A stretch of 38,719 bases of DNA from an uncultured Ellagibacter sp. (GTDB lineage Bacteria; Actinomycetota; Coriobacteriia; Coriobacteriales; Eggerthellaceae), in NCBI GenBank assembly GCA_934654815.1, contig CAKUGU010000022.1, forward strand, positions 1 to 38,719, given 5' to 3'. Position numbers and translations under genes: made by a program. Shown one piece after another: positions 1-6,479 of the stretch. The number at the start of each line of letters is the position of its first letter. Positions within the stretch are counted from its first letter, which is position 1. The notes under the pieces are model-generated. The model was not told where the DNA came from. It made no database searches and saw nothing but the letters and a program-made list of their open reading frames with translations.

Positions 1-14
1 GCCGTGGGAGGATA

Positions 15-44
15 GGGCGTTCCGCTCATGGGCGGCGCTTTTTT
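15..44 (+). terminator. Rho-independent terminator of the gene left of the window
   Basis: A GC-rich hairpin (GCG-tt-CCGC pairing with GCGG-CGC around a short loop) is followed directly by six T residues at 39-44. Position and orientation fit the end of a plus-strand gene that lies outside the window. The two-base bulge makes it imperfect. Confidence 0.55.
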
Positions 45-71
45 GCGCCTTCGGCCCCTGCGGGGGCCCTG

Positions 72-103
72 GGGGGGCGGCCAGGGGCCGCTCCCCTTTT
101 TTA
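72..103 (+). terminator. Second, stronger terminator-like hairpin
   Basis: GGGG-gg-CGGCC pairs with GGCCG-ct-CCCC around a three-base loop, followed by TTTTTT. It lies about 30 bases after the first terminator, so upstream transcription appears to be stopped twice. Confidence 0.6.
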
Positions 104-308
104 TTGCCGAGGGACGCTTGCGTCGTTTCCCTGCCTTACGGGGCGCCCTCCTGCGGGCGCGGTTCCCCGGCGCTTGCTTGGATTTCTCTTTTGCTACGCG
201 GCGTATCTGCTCTATCTTGCGTTGTTGGTTTGCCTCATCTCCTCTTTAGCTTGACTGAACAGGTATAATTATCTTTTGGAAAACTATGCATAGAGAGGAT
301 ATGATTAC
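104..308. other. Intergenic stretch before the first gene
   Basis: No gene is supported here. The stretch has further short GC hairpins (for example GCGCCC/GGGCGC near 141-161) and, near its right end, a perfect TATAAT hexamer at 264-269, a plausible -10 box for the gene starting at 309. No good -35 sits 16-18 bases upstream of it; the TTGACT at 251-256 is only 7 bases away and so cannot pair with it in the usual way. Confidence 0.4.
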
Positions 309-911
309 GTGGCCGACAAAGTTGAGAGTATTAAGAACATCGCTGAATCCACTCTGTCCAATCCGGAACTTCTTTCTAAAATCGCCAACGCTCTGAAGGA
401 GGGAACGCGTCGTTCCCGTCAGCATGCGGCGCAGGTTTTGTCTGCCGTGGCGGCCTTGGATGCTCAGAAGGTCGCGCCGTACGGCGAGATTCTCGTCGAT
501 AGCCTTTCGCGTCCTGAGGCGCAGACCCGTTGGGAATGCCTCGATGCGCTGACGAAGCTCGTCGATATAGACCTTGACCTGTGCGCTCGTGCGATCGACG
601 GTGCGGAGACCGCGCTTTTCGACGAGGAAAGCGGCCCCTTGCATCTTGCCGCGATGCGTTTTCTGTGCAAGTTCGGCGCGTCTTCCGAAGAGAACTCTGA
701 GAAGGCATGGCCGCTTATCGACGAGGCCATCCAATGCTGGCACGGCGACCTTGAATTCCAGGATATGTTGAACGCTTTGATCGAATTCTCGGAGGGAAAG
801 CTTTCCAGCTCGGTGAAAAGCGAATTCGCCGATCGCATGCGCTTCGACTCAACGAACGGGCGTGGCGCTTTGAAGCGCAAGGCCGCTTTAATCGTCGAGA
901 ACCTTTCATAG
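309..911 (+). CDS. HEAT-repeat-like helical protein, function unknown
   Basis: A 200-residue soluble protein with no signal peptide or membrane segment. Its sequence is a run of amphipathic helices with alternating Ala/Leu spacing (for example around residues 30-60, 75-105 and 110-130), which resembles an ARM/HEAT alpha-solenoid, a fold that usually mediates protein-protein contacts. The GTG start follows an AGAGGAT purine run about ten bases upstream. A TATAAT at 264-269 may be its promoter. It is followed after 102 bases by the isocitrate dehydrogenase gene on the same strand, but there is no evidence they cooperate. I do not recognise a named family, and no catalytic motif is visible. Confidence 0.75.
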   Translation: MADKVESIKNIAESTLSNPELLSKIANALKEGTRRSRQHAAQVLSAVAALDAQKVAPYGEILVDSLSRPEAQTRWECLDALTKLVDIDLDLCARAIDGAETALFDEESGPLHLAAMRFLCKFGASSEENSEKAWPLIDEAIQCWHGDLEFQDMLNALIEFSEGKLSSSVKSEFADRMRFDSTNGRGALKRKAALIVENLS

Positions 912-1013
912 GGCGTCATTGTCCGTCGGCTGGCACGAAACCGGCCATTAACGTGGCATTCGTATCATGATGCACGAATTTTGATGTTCCAGCAGCTAGT
1001 GCGAGGAGAAAAG

Positions 1014-2102
1014 ATGGCACGACATACGGTTACCCTTATTCCCGGAGATGGCATCGGCCCGGAAACTTCTGCGGCGATGCAGCGAGTTGTCGAGGCGAGC
1101 GGTGCTGAGATCGACTGGGAAATCGCCGAAGCGGGCGCCCATTGCGTCGAGGCGGCGGGAACGCCGCTTCCGGATTCGACGATCGAAGCCGTGAAGCGCA
1201 ACAAGGTCGCCATCAAGGGCCCCATCACCACGCCGGTCGGCACGGGTTTCCGCAGCGTCAACGTCGCGCTGCGCAAGACGCTCGGGCTCTACGTCTGCCT
1301 TCGCCCTGTCGTGTCGCTTCCTGGTGCGGGCGGGCGCTACGACAACGTCGATCTCGTCATCGTCCGCGAGAACTCCGAGGACCTGTATGCGGGCGTGGAG
1401 TTCGAGGAGGGCAGCGAGGGCGCTCGTAAGCTGATCGATCTGTGCGCTGCCGAGGGCGCTGGCGCCATTCGCCCCGATTCCGGCATCTCCATCAAGCCGA
1501 TTTCGATCACGGGCTCCGAAAACATCGTGCGTTATGCCTTCGAGTATGCGCTCAAACACAGGCGTAAAAAGGTTACCGCCGCGCATAAGGCGAACATCAT
1601 GAAATACTCCGACGGCCTGTTCCTGCGCGTCGCGCGCGAGGTCGCCAAGGAATACGAGGGACGTGTCGCGTTCGACGACCGTATCATCGACGCGTTCTGC
1701 ATGAACATGGTGACGGACCCCTCTCAGTTCGACGTGGTCGTGTTCCCCAACCTTTATGGCGACATCGCGAGCGACCTTGCAGCAGGCCTCGTCGGCGGTC
1801 TCGGCATCGCTCCCGGCGCGAACATCGGCAAGGAGTACGCGGTGTTCGAGGCTGTCCACGGGTCCGCTCCCGACATCGCGGGACAGGACAAGGCGAACCC
1901 GACGGCCGAGATCCTTTCCGCTGCGATGATGCTTGACCACTTGGGCGAGCTTGAAACCGCGGCGCGCATTCGCAAGGCCGTGACCGATGTGTATGCTGAC
2001 GGGTCGTGCCTGACGGGGGACATCCGTAAGCTGACCGGGTCGGACAAGCCCGCGGCAAGCTGCACCGAGTTCACGAACGCCCTGATCGAAGCGCTCGGGT
2101 AA
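1014..2102 (+). CDS. icd: NAD-dependent isocitrate dehydrogenase
   Basis: Predicted to oxidise and decarboxylate isocitrate to 2-oxoglutarate in the cytoplasm (TCA or partial TCA pathway, glutamate supply). The 362-residue length and the motifs GDGIGPE (11-17), RENSEDLYAG (near 118), the KANIMK lysine region (near 193) and NLYGDIASD (near 246) mark the isocitrate/isopropylmalate dehydrogenase family. SVNVALRK matches the substrate-recognition segment of isocitrate rather than isopropylmalate enzymes, where the Ser, Asn and Arg contact isocitrate. APDIAG has Asp-Ile where NADP enzymes carry Lys-Tyr, which points to NAD. I chose the ATG at 1014 because GAGGAG lies five bases upstream; a TTG at 981 in the same frame would add 11 residues without a ribosome site. 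Homoisocitrate activity cannot be excluded. Confidence 0.88.
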   Translation: MARHTVTLIPGDGIGPETSAAMQRVVEASGAEIDWEIAEAGAHCVEAAGTPLPDSTIEAVKRNKVAIKGPITTPVGTGFRSVNVALRKTLGLYVCLRPVVSLPGAGGRYDNVDLVIVRENSEDLYAGVEFEEGSEGARKLIDLCAAEGAGAIRPDSGISIKPISITGSENIVRYAFEYALKHRRKKVTAAHKANIMKYSDGLFLRVAREVAKEYEGRVAFDDRIIDAFCMNMVTDPSQFDVVVFPNLYGDIASDLAAGLVGGLGIAPGANIGKEYAVFEAVHGSAPDIAGQDKANPTAEILSAAMMLDHLGELETAARIRKAVTDVYADGSCLTGDIRKLTGSDKPAASCTEFTNALIEALG

Positions 2103-2193
2103 GGTTCTAATCGGCAAGAAAACGAGGCGCGTTGCGACGTGCCTGACGTGTAGGGTCCGCGCGGATTTCCGAACGTAAGCGGACGGTAACGGA

Positions 2194-2226
2194 AACGCCT
2201 GGTTTCGCGAGAGACCGGGCGTTTTC
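2194..2226 (+). terminator. Terminator after isocitrate dehydrogenase
   Basis: A 13-base stem (2194-2206 with 2211-2223, two G-T wobbles, loop GCGA) ends in GTTTTCGT. It lies 91 bases after the stop codon and separates the gene from the next one. Confidence 0.7.
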
Positions 2227-2266
2227 GTGTATAGTGGGGAAAATCCGAACACAAGGAGGGATTCGT

Positions 2267-4120
2267 TTGAAGCAATCATCGGGAATCGACGCATTGCTCG
2301 AGGCATTGAAACAGTCGGGGATGAACACCGACGGCATGGGTTCGCCATTCGGCGGCGGCGCTCAAGCCGAAGGCGCTCAGGGCGCATCCGCTGCGGGCGG
2401 CGACGGCTCGCGCGGCGGCGGGCGCACGCCCCATATCGAAACTCCGCATTTCGTGGAAAACATGAAATCGTGGGGCAAGCGCGCGATCATCGTCGCCGCG
2501 ATCGTGCTTGTCATCGTGGTGCTCGCGGCGTACTGGTGGTTCCATCCGCCCATCAACATCCATAGTACCGACACCTGGCTTTTCATCGCCATCTTCATTT
2601 TGCTCCCGTCGTTTTTGTTCTTCAACGCGAAGCGCGACAGCTATAAGAAGGGTACGGCGAAGAAGGCGCCCAGCGAGGGCAAGGCGAAGACGTTCCGCGC
2701 GCTTTCCTTCATCCCGCTGGCTGTTGCCGCGGTAGGCGTCGTGGGCGCGCTCGCGTCGCTTTCCATCTTCCCCGGGAACGCCGCGAAGTACGCGACGGTT
2801 CTCGATACGGTCGACCACGATTTCGCGTCGGACATTCAGGAAGTTAACTACTCGGAGATTCCCGTCATCGACCGCGATTCCGCGGTCCTGCTCGGCAATC
2901 GCGAGATGGGCTCGATTCCCGAATACGTGAGCCAGTTCGAGATCTCGCCGCTGTACAGCCAGATCAACTACCAGGGCACGCCGGTTCGCGTGAGTCCGCT
3001 CGGCTACGCCGATCTGTTCAAATGGTTCACGAACCGCGAGTCGGGCATTCCCGCCTATGCGCTCGTCGACATGACGACGCAGGACGCGCAGATCGTGAAG
3101 CTGGGCGACAACGCGATCTTCTATTCGCAGTCCGAGCCGCTTGCGCGCAACATTGACCGCTACGTCCAGCTGAAGTACCCCTTCTACATGTTCGACGAGA
3201 AGTCGTTCGAGATCGACGAGAACGGTGCCCCCTGGTGGATCTGCCCGGTGCAGTCGCGTACCATCGGGTTGTTCGGCGGGACGACGATCAGCCGCGTCGT
3301 CATGGTGAACGCGACGACGGGCGAATGCACCGACATTGCGATCGACGAGGTTCCCGAATGGGTCGACCGCGCCTACCCGGCGGAGCTTCTCATCGAGCAG
3401 TACAACTGGTCGGGCAAGTACAAGGATGGCTGGCTGAACTCGTGGCTCGGCCAGAAGAATGTCGTGCAGACCACGCCCGGCACCGACGGCAACGTGGGGT
3501 ACAACTACATCGCGAAGGACGACGACGTGTGGGTGTACACGGGTGTGACCTCCGCGACGGCTGACAACTCGATCGTCGGCTTCGTCCTGGTGAACCAGCG
3601 AACGGCCGAATCGCACTTCTACTCCGTTGCCGGCGCGACTGAGCAGTCGGCGATGGAGTCGGCTGAGGGCCAAGTGCAGAACCTGCGCTACACCGCGACG
3701 TTCCCGCTGCTCATCAACGTCTCGAACCAGCCGACGTACTTCATGGCGCTGAAGGACAGCGCGGGGTTGGTGAAGAAGTTCGCGATGATCGACATCCAGC
3801 GCTACCAGAACGTGGCGGTCGGCGACACGGTGGCTGAATGCCAGAAATCCTACGAGGCGCTCCTCGCGACGAACGGTGTGGTAACCGACCCGTCGAGCGA
3901 TGTGGCGGCTCTGGAGAAGCAGGGCATCATCGCGCGCATGACCCAGGCGGTCATGGAGGGCAATTCGCACTTCTACGTGAAGCTCGACGGCGACGATGCG
4001 ATTTACGATTTCGGTTTGCCCGCCCAGGTCGAGATCGTCGGCTATGCTCCCGGCGATACGATCAAGTTCACCTACGTCGATTCGGGAACGACCTATCCCG
4101 TGCAATCGATTGAGAAATAA
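2267..4120 (+). CDS. Large membrane-anchored extracytoplasmic protein, unrecognised
   Basis: A 617-residue protein I cannot place in a named family. The N-terminus is Gly/Ala/Gln-rich (residues about 15-60). Three hydrophobic segments follow: near 80-100 (AIIVAAIVLVIVVLAAYWWF), near 112-128 (FIAIFILLPSFLFF) and near 153-175. The remaining 440 residues are soluble, rich in Tyr, Trp, Asp and beta-type sequence, and probably lie outside the membrane. No catalytic motif or lipobox is visible. The TTG at 2267 is preferred because AAGGAGGG (2253-2260) stands six bases upstream; a GTG at 2234 has no such site. It ends three bases before the TTGACA box of the ribosomal stalk operon promoter. A terminator upstream suggests it is transcribed alone. 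Confidence 0.8.
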   Translation: MKQSSGIDALLEALKQSGMNTDGMGSPFGGGAQAEGAQGASAAGGDGSRGGGRTPHIETPHFVENMKSWGKRAIIVAAIVLVIVVLAAYWWFHPPINIHSTDTWLFIAIFILLPSFLFFNAKRDSYKKGTAKKAPSEGKAKTFRALSFIPLAVAAVGVVGALASLSIFPGNAAKYATVLDTVDHDFASDIQEVNYSEIPVIDRDSAVLLGNREMGSIPEYVSQFEISPLYSQINYQGTPVRVSPLGYADLFKWFTNRESGIPAYALVDMTTQDAQIVKLGDNAIFYSQSEPLARNIDRYVQLKYPFYMFDEKSFEIDENGAPWWICPVQSRTIGLFGGTTISRVVMVNATTGECTDIAIDEVPEWVDRAYPAELLIEQYNWSGKYKDGWLNSWLGQKNVVQTTPGTDGNVGYNYIAKDDDVWVYTGVTSATADNSIVGFVLVNQRTAESHFYSVAGATEQSAMESAEGQVQNLRYTATFPLLINVSNQPTYFMALKDSAGLVKKFAMIDIQRYQNVAVGDTVAECQKSYEALLATNGVVTDPSSDVAALEKQGIIARMTQAVMEGNSHFYVKLDGDDAIYDFGLPAQVEIVGYAPGDTIKFTYVDSGTTYPVQSIEK

Positions 4121-4123
4121 GAC

Positions 4124-4151
4124 TTGACAAAGCAGCCCTTATAGCTATCAT
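4124..4151 (+). promoter_or_regulatory. Promoter of the rplJ-rplL operon
   Basis: A consensus TTGACA (4124-4129) is separated by 16 bases from TATCAT (4146-4151). It starts three bases after the stop codon of the preceding gene. The -10 region lies inside a perfect 12-bp inverted repeat (4132-4143 and 4151-4162). Confidence 0.75.
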
Positions 4152-4162
4152 ATAAGGGCTGC
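4132..4162. repeat. Perfect 12-bp inverted repeat over the rplJ promoter
   Basis: GCAGCCCTTATA and TATAAGGGCTGC are exact complements separated by seven bases. The repeat spans the spacer, the -10 box and the expected start site. As RNA it would form a hairpin, but it is followed by ATTAAG rather than a T run, so it is a weak terminator candidate for the preceding gene. An operator is the alternative. Confidence 0.7.
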
Positions 4163-4164
4163 AT

Positions 4165-4330
4165 TAAGTAGCTAGGTAGAAATCGTTCCGCTGCCCAAGA
4201 CAGCAGGTACCGCAAGGTTTAATCGCGTACGCGCGGCCCGCCGAGGTGGTTATCATAGCTTCGCGCTTTGACGACCCCTGCTGTCCTGGTGACGGTAGGG
4301 GTCGTTTCGTTTCTTCGAACGCGACTCCAC
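4165..4330 (+). ncRNA. Ribosomal protein L10 leader region
   Basis: About 200 untranslated bases separate the promoter from rplJ. In bacteria this leader normally folds into the structure bound by the L10(L12) complex for autogenous control. Several short complementary segments are visible and the leader ends in a terminator-like hairpin. I assign it from position and structure; a covariance-model match was not run and the ends are approximate. Confidence 0.6.
4270..4316 (+). terminator. Attenuator-like hairpin in the L10 leader
   Basis: ACGACCCCT (4271-4279) pairs perfectly with AGGGGTCGT (4297-4305) and is followed by TTCGTTTCTT. Its place 60-100 bases ahead of rplJ fits the terminator half of an L10-leader attenuator. 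Confidence 0.65.
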
Positions 4331-4374
4331 CCCACGGGGCGGAACTCGAGTTTTGAGGAAAAGGAGGTGTACGA

Positions 4375-4896
4375 ATGCCCAACGCAAAGAACCAAGAAAT
4401 GCTCGCCAACGTCAAGGCGGACCTCGACGGTACTTCCGCTGTGTGGGTCGTGGACTACTGCGGCCTTACGGTGAAGCAGATCCAGCAGCTTCGCCGCAGC
4501 GTGCGCGAAGCCGGCGCTGTCATGAAGGTGTACAAGAACACCCTCATGCACATCGCTCTGGCCGACGCCGAACTGCCGACGATCGACGAGATGCTCCAGG
4601 GTCCGAGCGCGTTCGTGTTCTGCGGTGACGACGTGGCTGCTGCTGCTAAGGCAGTCAAGGAGTTCGCCAAGGACAACGACGTTCTCGAGATCAAGGGCGG
4701 CATCATGGACGGCGCTGCCGTTTCCGCTGCCGAGGTGGAAGCCATCGCTTCTCTGCCTTCCCGCGACGAGCTCTACGCCCACATCGCTGCCGCGATCAAC
4801 GGCGTTGCTCAGGGTCTTGCGACCGCCATCAACGGCGTGCCGCGCGGTCTGGCTCAGGTCACCAAGGCCGTTGCCGACCAGAAGGAAGCTGCCTAA
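4375..4896 (+). CDS. rplJ: Ribosomal protein L10 (uL10)
   Basis: Structural protein of the 50S stalk base that anchors L7/L12 dimers and binds 23S rRNA. The 173 residues match the family length. The N-terminal globular domain (1-130) shows the typical start with KNQEMLANVKADL, the AVWVVDYCGLTV strand and the VYKNTLMHIA segment. The C-terminal helix (about 135-173, RDELYAHIAAAINGVAQGL onward) carries repeated hydrophobic blocks used to bind L7/L12 dimers. A strong AAGGAGG lies nine bases before ATG. It is followed by rplL after 90 bases containing two hairpins. Expected control is feedback by L10-L12 binding to the leader. Confidence 0.97.
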   Translation: MPNAKNQEMLANVKADLDGTSAVWVVDYCGLTVKQIQQLRRSVREAGAVMKVYKNTLMHIALADAELPTIDEMLQGPSAFVFCGDDVAAAAKAVKEFAKDNDVLEIKGGIMDGAAVSAAEVEAIASLPSRDELYAHIAAAINGVAQGLATAINGVPRGLAQVTKAVADQKEAA

Positions 4897-4907
4897 CAAC
4901 AGCTCGT

Positions 4908-4967
4908 GCAGCCTGAGACGGGCTGCGTGAAAAGAAAAACATACAGGTCGAAACAAAAGTTTCGACC
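4908..4967 (+). promoter_or_regulatory. Two hairpins between rplJ and rplL
   Basis: GCAGCC/GGCTGC (4908-4926) and a perfect nine-base stem GGTCGAAAC/GTTTCGACC with an AAAA loop (4946-4967). Neither is followed by a T run. The second ends six bases before the rplL ribosome site (GAAAGGAA). An RNA-processing or translation-tuning role is inferred, because L7/L12 is made in fourfold excess over L10. Confidence 0.6.
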
Positions 4968-4986
4968 CCTTTGAAAGGAAACTAAC

Positions 4987-5361
4987 ATGGCTGTTACTCG
5001 CGAAGAGATCATTGAGGCTCTGAAGGAGATGTCCCTGCTCGAGGCTTCCGAGCTCGTGAAGGACATCGAGGAGACCTTCGGCGTTTCCGCCGCTGCTCCG
5101 GTTGCCGTTGCTGCTGCTCCGGCTGCTGGCGCTGCTGCCGCTGAGGAGAAGTCCGAGTTCGACGTCGTCCTCGAGGGCTTCGGCGACAACAAGATCGCTG
5201 TCATCAAGGTTGTCCGCGAGATCACCGGTCTCGGCCTGAAGGAAGCCAAGGAAGTCGTCGAGAACGCTCCGAAGGCCATCCAGGAAGGCGTTGCCAAGGA
5301 CAAGGCTGAGGAAATCAAGAAGCAGCTCGAGGACGCTGGCGCGGCTGTCACCCTCAAGTAA
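4987..5361 (+). CDS. rplL: Ribosomal protein L7/L12 (bL12)
   Basis: Stalk protein that recruits translation factor GTPases. The 124-residue acidic protein has the N-terminal dimerisation helix (1-35, [20 protein letters not shown]), an Ala/Pro hinge (37-57) and the C-terminal domain with [20 protein letters not shown] and [13 protein letters not shown], the factor-binding face. GAAAGGAA stands six bases before ATG. Cotranscribed with rplJ and closed by a strong terminator 27 bases downstream. Confidence 0.98.
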   Translation: MAVTREEIIEALKEMSLLEASELVKDIEETFGVSAAAPVAVAAAPAAGAAAAEEKSEFDVVLEGFGDNKIAVIKVVREITGLGLKEAKEVVENAPKAIQEGVAKDKAEEIKKQLEDAGAAVTLK

Positions 5362-5387
5362 CTCGATCCTTCACGGATCCGCAGTTC

Positions 5388-5417
5388 AAGGACCTTCCTT
5401 CGGGAGGGTCCTTTTTT
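5388..5417 (+). terminator. Terminator of the rplJ-rplL operon
   Basis: An 11-base stem (5388-5398 with 5403-5413, one G-T pair) with a TTCG tetraloop and a run of six T residues. Confidence 0.9.
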
Positions 5418-5581
5418 ATGCCTTGGGGCGGGCAAGACGAGGCGGTGCATCGCTTTTGCCGTACGTATGGCCGAGAGGCCTTGAAGAGGTGCTCGATTAC
5501 GCGATGGTAACAGGCGACGCGCTCTCGAATGCGGTGGGATATAGTAGTCGTCTATTCTAAAAAGGAGGCACGAGGAAGACT

Positions 5582-6460
5582 ATGCGGCATCAGTACTTCA
5601 AAACGGCGTGGCGCGACATCGTCGGATCGCCACGCTGGTTCACGAGGCTCCTCGTCCTTGCGCTCGTGTCCCTTATCCCTGTGTTCGGGTGGATCGTGGT
5701 GAGCGGGTACCTTCTTGGTTGGGCGAGAGATATCGCCTGGGGCGCCCATACGCCGCTTCCCGAGCACGTGTTCGACAATTCTGACGGCATGCTGTACCGA
5801 CGGGGGCTGTTCTCGGCCGTCATCGTGGCGGTATGCGCGATCGTGCCCCATGCAATCGCCGCCGTCGGGGGAATCGTGAGCACCGGGTCGGCCACAGGCG
5901 CGCGGCTGCTGTTCCAAGGCGCGCTGCCCGGCGGGTCGGGGCTTCCCGTTGACGCGGTGTTCTCGACATGGGGCCTGGTGACGATGTCGGCTACGCTCGC
6001 TGCCGCGTTCTTCGCCGTGCTGTTCGGTCTTGTCGGGTCGATGCGCATGAGCATCTACGGGCGCCTTTCGGCGGGGTTCCAGCTGGGGCGTTCCTGGGCG
6101 ATGATCCGCCGCGACCTTGGCGGTTTGCTGAGAATCGTGGGAATGGCCGTTCTCGTGGGAATCGTGGCGGGGGTTGCCTTGCTGCTGCTGATGGTGGTCA
6201 TCGGCCTTGCTGTGAGCGCGCTTGCCGTGGCGGGGTATCGGTTCCTCGACCTGTTGGAGCCCGCAGGCGTCTTCATCGTCCTTTTGGGCGGGATGTTCCT
6301 GCTCTTCGTGTTCCTCGTCTACGTCGTGACCGCGAAGTTCATCGCAATGTTTTCCGGTGCCCTCATCTCCCGCGCTTTGGGATATTGGACGCGCCAGTTC
6401 GACGTGCCCGAGTGGCGCGGGCAAGACGACCCGATGCCGTTCGAGGCGGCGCAGGGGTAG
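5582..6460 (+). CDS. DUF4013 family integral membrane protein
   Basis: A 292-residue polytopic membrane protein. The N-terminal part has the DUF4013 look: a soluble start ending in W-R-D-I-V-G-S-P-R-W, then a hydrophobic segment and the YLLGWARDIAWG motif (near 49-60), followed by an acidic loop and about five further hydrophobic segments (near 78-100, 130-150, 175-215, 225-250). The family is of unknown function; it is common in actinobacteria and archaea. AAAGGAGG lies 13 bases before ATG. The gene stands alone after the rplL terminator and converges with the metal-efflux ATPase, their stop codons being 19 bases apart with no clear terminator between them. Confidence 0.8.
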   Translation: MRHQYFKTAWRDIVGSPRWFTRLLVLALVSLIPVFGWIVVSGYLLGWARDIAWGAHTPLPEHVFDNSDGMLYRRGLFSAVIVAVCAIVPHAIAAVGGIVSTGSATGARLLFQGALPGGSGLPVDAVFSTWGLVTMSATLAAAFFAVLFGLVGSMRMSIYGRLSAGFQLGRSWAMIRRDLGGLLRIVGMAVLVGIVAGVALLLLMVVIGLAVSALAVAGYRFLDLLEPAGVFIVLLGGMFLLFVFLVYVVTAKFIAMFSGALISRALGYWTRQFDVPEWRGQDDPMPFEAAQG

Positions 6461-6479
6461 CCTTGCCCGTTCGATGCTG

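Noticed and set aside
28..249. 73-codon open frame near the left edge
   Set aside because: It runs through two terminator hairpins and GC repeats, has no ribosome site and a low-complexity Arg/Pro/Gly composition.
251..269. TTGACT and TATAAT as one promoter
   Set aside because: The two hexamers are only seven bases apart, too close for a sigma-70-type promoter.
2276..4105. 609-codon open frame opposite the large membrane protein gene
   Set aside because: The plus-strand frame has the strong ribosome site and membrane segments; the minus-strand product is a charged shadow.
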